Below, piece by piece: positions 1 through 10,275 of a stretch of DNA of 64,000 bases (the stretch's first letter is position 1; every line of letters begins with the position of its first letter). The translations under genes were made by a program, and so were the position numbers. Under the pieces are notes generated by a model that worked only from the letters and a program-made list of their open reading frames with translations, had not been told where the DNA came from and did no database searches. The stretch is from Anas platyrhynchos. Its lineage: Eukaryota; Chordata; Aves; Anseriformes; Anatidae. The stretch lies in assembly GCF_047663525.1 (NCBI RefSeq), contig NC_092602.1, positions 11,281,501-11,345,500 of the forward strand. The letters are read 5' to 3'.

Positions 1-154
1 TGGTATCCACTCACCTTTACTGCCTCAATTTACAGTGATATGTAACTGGATATTACGGAAAACACTCCTCAGAAAATAATACTTTGTTTTACTATACAAT
101 ATGGAAAGCACAGGCCAGATTTGAGCACCTCAGAAACACACATATGACATTTAC

Positions 155-643
155 CGTTTCTTGCCAATATGTCATCATAAACAGGACAAACACCATAGTA
201 GAGCGGAGGATCACTGGATGGCATCTGAGCACTCATCTGTGAATCAGCATATCCTGCTCCACAGACTGGAGCCGAACAGTTCATGTGCATCACAGCTTCT
301 TCTTCTGGAGGGTTCAGACCCACACAGTACCCAAAGTCTGCCTCTTCGGGAACGTTTCCCTCATGGTTGTGATTCAGCACTGCATTTTTCAAAGCCTTCT
401 GAGATTCTGCCTGGCTGCTGTCAGATGGGACATTTCCAGCAGCAGTCTCTGACCAACCTGATCCTTTTTCTTCCGATGCTCCTTGCTGCTCCAACAAAAA
501 CTGAGCCAATTTTTTTTCAAAAATAAACCTAGTAGTTGCAGTAATGGGCCCACACTTGAGTCCTGCTCTTACGACTTCTTCTCTAAGCTCATCAGGGTTG
601 AGCTGCTTCAGTCGGGATAATATTGCATCCATTGTTATTTCAC
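155..643 (-). CDS. ANKLE2: ANKLE2 coding exon 2 (LEM domain)
   Basis: The acceptor is CTCCAG|GTGAAATAAC at 645-644 and the donor is ACG|GTAAAT at 154-153. The exon is 489 nt, phase 1 in and phase 1 out. It carries the LEM domain (LSRLKQLNPDELREE to FIFEKKLAQFLLEQ), a low-complexity Ser/Gln/Glu region, and the conserved DFGYCVGLNPPEEEAV and PLYYGVCPVYDD blocks. Bases 1-154 are the start of intron 2. Confidence 0.93.
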
Positions 644-3600
644 CTGGAGGCGCAGGGAAACAAGAGATAAGATGAACTGTAAATGTAAAGACCAATGACC
701 TTTCTCCTACTATTTAAATGCTGTATTAAAACAAAAAGTATCTTGTAACTATTGTTCTGATTCTGAGGAAATGAATGCAGATGCAGAGAAGGCAAAATAT
801 TTTTCAACCCAACACAACAGTAGAGTTTTCAAGCCACGAGCCTTTAACCATTATTCCCTCTCCTCTCACGAATACTTGTAAATACACAAAAGTGTATTTA
901 CAATGTACGTTTTATTTTGTTTTGTTCTTTTAAAATTTCTTTAACACTTTCAGAATGTAAATTCAATCCACAATGTTTATGCATGAAAATTTATGACAGG
1001 CAGGGATAGTATTTGACTCTTGTCAGGAAATGAACAACTGGGGTGAGTAATGGCATAGCAGGACATGATAGATACTGCAAGACTCAGGTTAGACAGTGCC
1101 TACAGCTAGAGGCACAGCTGCTATTTCTGTTATTTCACTAAGAATTTCTAGCTGAAAAAAAGCGTAAGACAGAAGCATGATGCAGCAGCCAGAGGAGTCT
1201 GGCAGTGACTCAAGGCTGGAACTATTTACACAACATGTTTTTTTTCCCAGCCCCCGTTTTGACAGCAAGCAGCCAGAAAAACAGTTGATCTTTTCACATT
1301 TCCCTCCTTGACAAAGAGCAGCAGCTGAAAGAATTTCTGTATTTCCAAAGGAAAACCCTTCTCTCCAGTACGACACCGTAAATTTCCCTGCTCAGTTCCT
1401 TCCACATTACCCACACACTTACAGCTTCCACATGGGCAGCAAAAAGATACTGAAAACACGATGCCAGTACCAATTACTTGCTGTGGAAAACCCTTAAATG
1501 TAAAAAATACAGGATTTGGGGCGTTCAGTAACATAAAAAGCTTCAACGTTATTTCATTAGATCCTACATCCATATAACCATAAAGGCTGTGAACGTTCCC
1601 TGCTGTACATGATTTAGAAATGACAGCATTACGGCAGGAACGATTACGCTGCCGTGCTCCTTTAGCTTGTTTTCGCTCCTCCTTAACTCGGCCTTTCCCT
1701 CACCAGCTAACCAGTTCATGCCTGGGGCTGGTGCTCGTGACATTTTTAGCAGCAATTCAAGCAAGTTACTGCTTCCCAAAAGGAAGAAGTAAAAATATTA
1801 TTTAAACAGTTGTATTTGCACACCAAGGCATGGATCAGGAACTCAGCTAAGACTATTTCTTTCTATTTAAAGCAAAGGGTACTGTGGTGGTGTTATTTTT
1901 TTCTCCCCTGTAGCACTCCCCATGCACTACCTTCTGTTGTCTAAGCATGGTATGAGAAACGCCTGGTCATTTGAAGAGTTCTCCCGGTTTATGAACAGGG
2001 TTTAATGCAGCACTTCGCATGAGCCAGAACATCCACTACAACGTGCGTCTTTGGGTTACTAACGTGAGGCTTGAGCAGTGAGGGGCTGCACCCTAGGGCA
2101 GCAGGCCTGCAGCATTTCAAACACGGGATCCTAACACGCCCGGTGTGCTTTCTGTCAAAGCATGCAAACTCAGAAGTGATTCCAAGATTGCATCCTCATT
2201 GCAGAATTGCAGTATAGCCAACACCCCTTTTATTTCATTTGTATGGCCAACAGCATTATCACAAAATATATCAACCAACTATACATGACCGCATTGCTTT
2301 TAAATCATCTGAAGGTTAAGCTGGCAAAGAGCGAAACTTCTCAATATAAAAAAATTCAGTATTTATACATTTTTGGAATAGTGAATACAGCCAAGGAAAA
2401 TTCCCACTGGCATCAGAATTCAAAGCTACGGTATTTCTAAAACTAGGATATAGTTTCTAAAACTATGGAAACAATGTTAATGCCAAACTTTAGGTAGACT
2501 TTCAAATATTTTAACTTGGCAGGTATAGTTATGTGAGTGTGAGGGATGTTTTCTTTGAGCAGTAATTGTGTTTTTTTTCCCCTTTTTTTTGAATGCCTGC
2601 TTTTAAATGTGTTGTTCTTAGAGCATGCACTTCAGTCCCAGAATATTTCATAAATACTAACTGAAACCTTAGAGAAACCATGGGAAATGAGAGCATTGCA
2701 GCTGCAGAAAATAAGCTGTGCAAAGACACGGTTGATGCTGCTGAGTTACCTCCACAGAGTATTCCAGCTCCCTCGTGATGCCTGAACCTCCAGAGAACCT
2801 CACTGCTAGGGTTATCTGACCTGCCCACAGCCCTGTGACTCTGCAGATACACATGAAGGGGCTGTGAGGGTGGTGAGGCCCTGGCCCAGGATGCCCCAAG
2901 AAGTTGGGGCTGCCCCATCCCTGGCAGTGCCCAAGGCCAAGCTGGAGGGGGCTTGGAGCAGCCTGGGCTGGTGGAAGGTGCCCCTGATGTGGCAGGGGTG
3001 TTAGAACTGGGTGGGCTCTGAGGTCCCTTCCAACCCAAACCATTCTCTGATTCTATAATTTTCTCACTCTTTTTTAATGAAATTTTATGCCACTCTTTTA
3101 ATTAAGGATAAAATGTGGCCCTGACGTTATATACGTGAATATTGAGACCTTCTATTCTGATCATTTCCTTTTTGAGATTAACTGAAAGAAAAAAAGCATG
3201 GTAAAAATGAAAACTCAGAGCAAGAAAAGTTATTGCAGAAACACCTCAACAAAAGTAATTTGAAAGGCCTTATATTGAAGAATTAACTCAGGAAACGTTC
3301 ACATTTTTAGGGTTTAGAACCAGCATGATCATTCCAAACACTGCACAAGAGCAGACTCAAATACGTACAGTTCATATCTGTAGAGCACACAGGCACGCAT
3401 GAAACCTTTCTCCTTGGCTTAGGGTTAAGTCAAAAACACAGGAAAGGAGTGAATTCTCTGGTATCTTATGTTTTGATACAATTTACTGCCTAAAATTTGA
3501 TTTTCAACCTCATCAGTGTAAAAAAATATTTATTTAATGCATCCATTACAACCGTGTACAACCGCATCAGAGTCAAATGACAAAGCAGACCCTCCATGAA

Positions 3601-5122
3601 GCAACTGATCTTTGGTTTCAGATCTGTCAGTATGAGGAGTTTTCTAGATAAAAATTGTTTGTGTGACAACATTCACCCAGCTGTCAAAGGCCATATTCAA
3701 ATTACCTGCCAACTTGTTTCATGATAATGTATTTTCCTGTTCAGAAACACAAAAACGTTTTTCAAAGCAACATAGTTGTTTTGAATCTCCCATGGCAGTT
3801 TATTTACTACAGCATTAATAAGATATAGTTTTTAAATAACACGGCTTATTTTAAAGAATTTTGAAATTTGCTTAGAAATAAGACAGAACTTCCATTAAAT
3901 ATTTGTACTGACACTAAGCTTTTAGCTAATACTGATAAACATCTGCACTGGAAATGGAAATGCACTGCCTATTTCCATCTGTCCAAACCAAAAGGTGTGA
4001 CTTGCAAACCTGCACACTAGCAGTTGTTTTAAGATAATCATTTGGACAGTTCTGTATGTGCAGAGTGCAGAAGGTTATTATTTGAACTTTAAAATACATT
4101 TTATGTAAATTCAAATGATCCAGAGTTCGGCCAGCACTACTGCAAGGTACTTTTCTCTAATTTAGCACACAAGGTCTTGCAAGTTACCTTCAGTGGTTTT
4201 ACAAATACCATCAACCACTGGAAAAGTCACCGCATACTTGTGGCTTCTTCCTAATCAATCCTGGAAGAATGGGCAAAAAACACATTTTCTTTTGCCTTGC
4301 TACATCAGTATGAAACTGCAGAATCTGCTTCAAAAAATTAAGGCCAGTACCAGGAGAGAATGAATAATCAACTTTTAAGGGCGGCAGTGCTGTTCTTTCC
4401 AGTACTTATCAAATGGCTCTGTAAATTAGCAATGCAAGAACACAGGTTGGTTTTTCTTCACTTCTTATCAAACCCTTCAGTGAATTAGCAATGCAATAAC
4501 AGTTGTTGTGTTTTTTTTTTTTTCCACTACTTATCAAACCCTTCAGTAAATAAACACTGCAAGAACGCTTTTTTCCCCCCGCTGCTTATCGAGCCCTTCA
4601 GCACACAAGCAGCACAAGCACGCGTTTTTCCCTCGAGCCAGGAATTCACCGCGAGCCGCCTCCTGCCTGCAGCCGCACACCCACCGCGGGGGCTGCAGCT
4701 CCGACCCGCAGCTACCAGCGGCCGAGCCCCCCCCGCCGGTCACCGCCTGAGGGCTCCGAGCGCCGCGGCGGGGCAGCAGGGCCGCTCCCCGACGAGGCGG
4801 GGCCGGGCCCCGAGCCCACCGAGGCCTGCAGCGGGCAGCCGGGGCCTGGCGAGCGGGGCCGCCCGGCTCCCCCGGGGCCGCCCCCAGCCCCAGCCCCGCG
4901 CCCCTCACCTGGGCGGCTCCCGCCGCGGCGCCGGCTCCCCTCGGCGGGCGGCGCGGTGGGGCCGAGCGGGGCCCGGTGGCCTCGCGGCCTCCTGTCCAGC
5001 AGCCGCAGCAGCCAGCCCACGGCGCCGATGACGGCGCAGGCGGCCAGCAGCTCCCAGGCCGGCCAGCGGCCCCAGCCGGCCCCCCACAGGGAGCCCCAGC
5101 CGGCCCCGGCCCAGCGCTCCAT
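155..5122 (-). CDS. ANKLE2: ANKLE2, 5' part of gene (coding exons 1-2; rest lies beyond the left edge)
   Basis: Ankyrin repeat and LEM domain-containing protein 2 is an ER and inner-nuclear-envelope protein. It controls phosphorylation of BAF (BANF1) through VRK1 and PP2A during nuclear envelope reassembly (family knowledge). Two exons are visible, 4909-5122 and 155-643, and they join in frame to give 234 residues plus one base. The N-terminus has one hydrophobic segment (about residues 22-42), a basic proline-rich linker, then a LEM domain (about 76-116) beginning MDAILSRLKQLNPDELREE. The conserved blocks FGYCVGLNPPEEEAV and PPLYYGVCPVYDD follow and match human ANKLE2 from memory. The caulimovirus-like domain and ankyrin repeats are expected left of base 1. 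GOLGA3 lies directly upstream on the same strand, as in human. Confidence 0.93.
2862..3059 (+). mobile_element. CR1 LINE 3' end fragment
   Basis: The text reads like the end of many avian CR1 elements: a gtggtgaggccctggc opening, a 'gccccatccctggcagtgc' block, then 'ggtcccttccaacccaaaccattctctgattctat'. The final ATTCT-type repeat marks the true CR1 3' terminus. Only about 200 bp remain, so the copy is 5'-truncated and dead. The left boundary is approximate. Confidence 0.85.
4391..4635. repeat. Degenerate 4-copy tandem repeat, period 55-66 bp
   Basis: Four successive units share the core 'cttatcaaacccttcagtaa' followed by 'ttagcaatgcaagaac' and a T-rich tract. The CTTATC core starts at 4405, 4464, 4530 and 4585, giving steps of 59, 66 and 55 bp. 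Units become more GC-rich toward the CpG island. On the minus (ANKLE2 sense) strand each core reads GATAAG, and three of four fit the WGATAR consensus. Confidence 0.85.
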
Positions 5123-5570
5123 GCCGCGGCCCGCCCGCCGCCCGCCGCCGCCCCTCCTCCTCCCCGCCGGGCCGGGCCCGGTACCTCAGCGGCTCCCGCC
5201 CCGCCGCGAAACGGCCCCGTCGCCCCGGCAACGCGCCCCGCGGCATGCCGGGACCGCGCCTCCTCCCGCCCGGCCCGCTCATGGCCGCCGCGCGGGGGGC
5301 GGCGGGAAGGCGGCGGCGCTGCCTCAGCGCCCCGAGCCCGGCGGGGAGGGGGCCGGGAAGGGGGGGCCCGGCCGGGCCTTACCGTGCCGCGGGTGGGCGG
5401 CTGAAGCCGCGCGTGGCGGGGCCGTGGGGCCGCGGCTCCCCTCCTGCAGCCGGGCCCGGCCGCCGCCGAGCCTCCCGCGGCTCCTCCGCCGCCAGCCTCG
5501 CGCTGCCCCGGCCGCGGTGCGCGGTGGGAGGGAGGGCGCGCACGGCGCTTTCGGAATGAGTGGTTTGAAA
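4640..5570. promoter_or_regulatory. ANKLE2: CpG island and promoter of ANKLE2
   Basis: This is a dense G+C and CpG-rich stretch covering ANKLE2 exon 1 and about 450 bp upstream. It has several GC-box-like GGGCGG/CCGCCC runs and no TATA box at a sensible distance. The start of transcription cannot be fixed by eye but should lie a short way upstream of 5122. Long GC-driven ORFs on both strands here are composition artefacts. The drop to AT-rich DNA at about 5575 is sharp. Confidence 0.85.
4909..5122 (-). CDS. ANKLE2: ANKLE2 coding exon 1
   Basis: This exon encodes 71 residues plus one base. It starts at an ATG (5122-5120) in GC-rich DNA with the sequence MERWAGAGWGSLWGAGWGRW, followed by a membrane segment AWELLAACAVIGAVGWLLRLL. 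Human ANKLE2 likewise begins with a short Trp-rich stretch and a single hydrophobic segment. The donor is CAG|GTGAGG at 4908-4907 and leaves phase 1, which exon 2 completes as Gly-Glu-Ile-Thr-Met. Confidence 0.88.
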
Positions 5571-5853
5571 CACAGCGCAACGGGGGAAGGCCCGTAAGAA
5601 AAAACAGAGAGCGGATTTAAACCAGCCACCACGTTGTGTGCAACGTCAGCATTGTACGGATATGGTGAGGTTATACGGGCAGTGCAGTACGAGAAGACGG
5701 GAAAAAAAATCAAGACAATAGCCCTTCAGAATAAGTTGAAGTGGCTGTGCAGCGTATTATGAATCCTGAACAAAAAGTCAAAAAATAAAGAGAAGATTAC
5801 ATCGATTTCTCCTCACAAGAAAAAAACAACATGGAGTCCTTTACCAAAAATAG

Positions 5854-5859
5854 TTTATT
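5854..5859 (-). terminator. GOLGA3: Probable GOLGA3 polyadenylation signal
   Basis: AATAAA on the minus strand, in the context GTGCAATAAACTATTTTTGG. It is followed about 25-35 bases later by a T-rich stretch (GTTTTTTTCTTG), as expected of a downstream element. It is the last such signal before the ANKLE2 CpG island. Other AATAAA copies occur within the inferred 3' UTR, so use of this one is an inference. Confidence 0.55.
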
Positions 5860-8497
5860 GCACAAAACTTTTAAAGGAATTCCTATGCACATTATTTTTA
5901 TAATCAACATGCTTTGTGTGATCATAAATAGTAATGGTACATAGCGTAACTCCTCCGTCCCCTGGCTCATCCACTCAAGAACATGAAATGATTAACTTCC
6001 GTCTTTACAAATACAGCCTAAGCAGACGTTAAATTATTAAATGTCATGTATAAAACAACAATTTCTTTTACAATACTGAGAACATCTCTATCTCCTCCAG
6101 AAATCCGTGCATCTGTGTTGGAAATTAGGCTGCTCTACTCTCAAAGACTGAAGTGTTATGCAACACTAGGAGACAAGTGTGATCAGACTGACAGCTTATG
6201 AGCATCAGTAATTACTTTGGTCTGTAATTACTTTCATATGAAAATATTTAAAGGCTCTGGTCACATCAAGTCACATGCATACTACTCATACTTCCCTGGC
6301 AAAGTTATTAGAACATACATCACAAGCTTTTGCATCACCAGTAGTGACTTTGTCATCTTTAAGTTAGTCTTGTATTGATACTATCTGTCCCCAGTGCACC
6401 TTTAACGTTGTCATAACTAGCATTAAAACTTCTGTGCCACTGCATTTCATTCCCCTACAGAGGTATAAGTAATCCATGAAAATACAAGCACTAGAACTTC
6501 CACTCTGGGTATTACTCTATTTCAATATGTGAAATTCTCATAGATTCCAGCTCGCATATTGCCTGAACAGTTTGGGATCAGATCCTCCCAGAGCATGAGT
6601 GGATCAGGGGCTCAGCAGATCCCTATACAGTGCACAAGTATTTCCAAGAGACGTGGAAGACGATAGAATGGAACATTGTACAATGTTCAGCAACAGCATA
6701 GACTCGGTAAATGACATTTTTTCCATTATAGGGCTTCTGTTGTTGTTTAATGGACAATTATTCCAGAGTTCTCAAAAACCCAACCCATTTGAAAAAGCAA
6801 TGCTGCAGCCTTGAACGACTTTCAGTATTTGGGAAACATTCTCATTTTACAACATTTCTGCTTCATCAACAAGACTTGTTCAGTGGGTAGCAGCCACTGA
6901 AGAACAGACATGGAAAACACAGTCTGTTACAGAAAAAAATTGCACATTGCTTCAAAAAATGAAAAGAACTTTGGAAAATTATTCTCAAATTTCTAAATAC
7001 ACATCGATATTAATGAGGCACTGCTACTCCTCTGATCTATTTGGTAGTGCTGAGACATGCAGAGGGAACTCAGGTTTCATTCTGATAACTTGTTTGTTTA
7101 CTGCCTAGACAGCAGGAGACCTGAAGCTTTTGAACAGAGAGCGTGCTCAGCCACAGGGTGAGGCTTTTTAATGTAACAGCAACTATTTCTCTGGATAATT
7201 AAGATACATAGCTGACGAGCTTCAAAGAAGAGGGTTTGCTTTTGTCGCATGCTGAGTGCTCTTTCTAGAAAGCTTCTCAGTGACTTCTGTAGCATCAGTG
7301 GATCATTACCTCACCAGACTTAGAACTGCAAAAGTCTTGTCGTCCGTGCTTCGTTTAAATAAATGGCATACCGCTTGTGTTTGTAGGAAACCACATGGGG
7401 CACATAAAATGAAAATAACTCGTGTCCAGGAATTTCCAGAGAGAGAGAAACAGGTGGATCAATGCAGAAATCTAACTGGAGAACTTCACAACAGCTCCTT
7501 CATTTTAAAAGGAAAAATATGCATCTGAGGCTACTTGATTATATAAACTCAGATGTCTTACAGGGAGTGAGCTAGTGAGAAAGTGCTGCACTACACTGAA
7601 AACTGAATGCAGTCTTATTATTGATACAGAAAGGAGAGCAGATGTTCCTAAGACCTAGGAAGGTTTCTTACAATTCTGTCTTCTTTGATAACAGATAAAA
7701 GCTTTATCTATTACAACTGTCGGCAAACTTTTGCACTTAAAACATAACAGATTAACCGCAGGCAATGTATTTACCAAAATGAACACCAACATTAACCCTG
7801 CACAAGTGTTATTTTATTTAAAATCCTGAACATTTGGTAACCTTTTTTGTACTGAATATATTATTTATTATGTAGTTTTAATTTTGTTATTTAACAACAC
7901 TGCGTATTTCCCCTCTTAGAGCTTAATATACAGGCAACTTCAAGAACATGACAGCAGCAAGATAATCAGTACCATTTACTCTGCAAAGTAGACTGCAGTA
8001 GTACGCAGACGTTAACATGTCTAAGCTAGTAATGCTTTTGACTTTTCTTTAAACAGATCAGTAATTCTATATGTTGGACACCTAATGTCACACTAATACA
8101 CTTCTCCCTTCACCGAATTGAAAACCTTGACTTTCAGCATCACTTGGCTCTGACCCCATAAAATGTAAGCTAAATTCCAAGGAATTAAGGGGCACAATGT
8201 CACTCTGGAACACTAAGTGCAAAGTGTTCAGCTGGATGGGATCTTAAGTTGGTAATTATGAGAACTAAGACTCTGAATAAACACAGCTTCTCCCCACACT
8301 TGTTTGGGTTTTGCCTTATTGTTAAGCAAACTGCAGTCATTTCCCACAGAAACATACAAACCCATCCAAAAGGAGCCTCCTCAAAGAAGCAACTGCCTCT
8401 TTAGAAAAGTAAGTAAACAAGACAAATAAAAATTAGAGACAAGGTGACTTTTCTGAATGCTGTTATAGCTAATTATGAAAAAAATAATTGAAGAGAT

Positions 8498-8523
8498 GCT
8501 TTTTTTTTTTAAAAAAAAAAAGC
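8498..8523. repeat. Perfect palindrome GC-T11-A11-GC
   Basis: Eleven T followed by eleven A, bounded by GC on each side, forms a 26-bp perfect dyad within the inferred GOLGA3 3' UTR. Confidence 0.9.
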
Positions 8524-9180
8524 CAGTCCTCTTATACTTACTAGATTTTCTAATGCCAATCTGTAGTGAATATAATTGATGTGTTTTCTATGTTTTAAAA
8601 ACAAAAACATGTCGGTACCTGAGTTGCCAATGATTCTTACAAATAACGTTGTGTGTATTTTGATTTGTGCTTTAGCACATTAGATGAAGCAGCATCCCTG
8701 CACTGATTTTTGAATGAGAAGAGTGGCTTATCACTGCACCCTAGGCCACATGGACTGACGGGACCAAAGAAGAAGGAATCTAAGGTGGGCTGCTTTAATA
8801 ATAATTTAGCCAAGGCACCTCTAGAGAGAGTGTCATAGTTCCACCATTTACATTCACAACAGACACCTTGTAATAGAGGATGCAAGAAGTTGGGACAGTG
8901 TGTGGAAGAAGATAATCAAAATAATAATTGTATAGGCATTATAATTTTGTCTTTACAGTAAAATAATTACATTTCTAAAAGCTCTGGCTTTTGGGGGCTA
9001 ATTTCCCTAAGCCATTTGTACAGCATGTCAAAACCCAGCTAACTTGAATGTAACATTAGAACAATGGCAGTAACAAACAAAACAAAACCAAAACAAAACC
9101 AAAAACCCTTATGTCAGCTTTAACTTACATTATATAAGAATATTAAAACAGATAGTCAAAGTCAGAAAATTATGATTTTT

Positions 9181-9210
9181 CTTTTATATATATATATATG
9201 TATATATATT
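9181..9210. repeat. (TA)n simple repeat
   Basis: A run of alternating TA of about 30 bp with one G interruption, in the inferred GOLGA3 3' UTR. Confidence 0.85.
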
Positions 9211-10064
9211 ACAAGCATACCTTTAATCAAGGATGTCTACTTCAAAAGTCGAACTAAAAAGGTGCAAGAAGTGTTTGTGCAGTGAAGCAAAGCTCCCTAC
9301 TGGCCTGCAACTGTAAGAGAAAAACTGTGACACTTCAGAAAACATCCCAGGCAAATCTGCCAAAGTTCTGTCATCTTTGCAGCCTGTTTCTTTTGCCATA
9401 GATCAAAGGTCATCTTCGTAACTACAAATGGCTTCAAATGTTTGTGTTTTTTTTTTTCTCCCCTAAATGCAGACATATGTAATCTGAAAATAATAAATAA
9501 GACATCGTAGGTGGGAGAAACAAGGATGCTCTACTAGGAGTATCCATTTCTCAACTGCTGCTAATAACTGAACAGGAGCAGGACTTTTTTTTTCCTGCAA
9601 TTTGGATACAGCCCAAGATAGGGGAAAAACTGGGGGGGTTAAAAATCAACACCCCGACCCCCAACCTAAAGAAAAAAATAAACAGAACAAAACCCAGATG
9701 ATACATAATTACAGGCATCTATTAACAAACTTACCCAGATTAAACAAATGCAGACCTGGAAGCAGATGCTCTTCTTGGCCTCATTTTGAACCTTCTTAAT
9801 CTCTCACTAAAGCCAAATGAGTCAAATTTACCACTTGGCAGTCCCAAACATGGTAGAATTATTATGGTAAGGTTTCAAACAAATCCTTGGAATAGCACAT
9901 TCGGCACTTATTATTATGCCAGTTTCTCAAAACCATGCCCTTTGCTTCTACAGGCAAAAGCAGTATTTTGAACACCTTTTTTTTAAATGAAATAAATAAA
10001 TAATTTTGATAAAGATTTGTTTACACACTTAAAGCAATAGGAAGAAGGACAACTGCAGAGAAGG

Positions 10065-10275
10065 TTATAGTGTCAAAACTTCCCTGTCACTAACATCGCA
10101 ATTCTGTTTCTTTTCATCTACAGTAGGAATCTCCTGCTGGTCTGATGCAGTTGCAGGACTGGTGGAAGTAAGGTCCCTCAATAGCTGCCCCTCAATATGA
10201 GTCCATGAAGACATTGATTCATGTACTGTAATGGTGTGTTCCTCCATCTGACGCTGAAGACTGTCCATTTCTTGC
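10065..10275 (-). CDS. GOLGA3: GOLGA3 last coding exon (stop at 10067-10065)
   Basis: Acceptor CTAAAAG|GCAAGA. 211 nt including TAA, residues 1445-1514. QEMDSLQRQMEEHTITVHES and SSWT match human. After that the tail diverges: this bird has an acidic and polar end (to DREVLTL), while the human tail is Pro/Gly/Arg-rich. Confidence 0.93.

Larger units (their letters stand above)
644..4908 (-). other. ANKLE2: ANKLE2 intron 1
   Basis: This 4.3-kb intron is bounded by a GT donor at 4908-4907 and an AG acceptor at 645-644. It contains a CR1 3' end near 2862-3059 and a four-copy tandem repeat at 4391-4635, and turns GC-rich close to exon 1. The remaining stretches (about 650-2860 and 3060-4390) are AT-rich with scattered short ORFs that show no protein resemblance I recognise. 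Confidence 0.7.
5836..10064 (-). other. GOLGA3: GOLGA3 3' UTR (inferred, about 4.2 kb)
   Basis: The GOLGA3 stop codon is at 10067-10065. The region downstream on the minus strand is AT-rich, has no long ORF, no recognised interspersed repeat and no obvious splice pattern. It runs to a good AATAAA signal at 5859-5854, just before the ANKLE2 CpG island. From memory, human GOLGA3 also has a long 3' UTR. Inside are a perfect GC-T11-A11-GC palindrome (8498-8523), a (TA)n tract near 9185-9210 and an A/C-rich tract near 9074-9110. Shorter poly(A) choices are possible. Confidence 0.6.

Noticed and set aside
4543-5713. Long GC-rich ORFs on both strands around ANKLE2 exon 1
   Set aside because: Low-complexity Pro/Arg/Gly/Ala translations in all frames of a CpG island; only the ANKLE2 exon 1 frame has family support.
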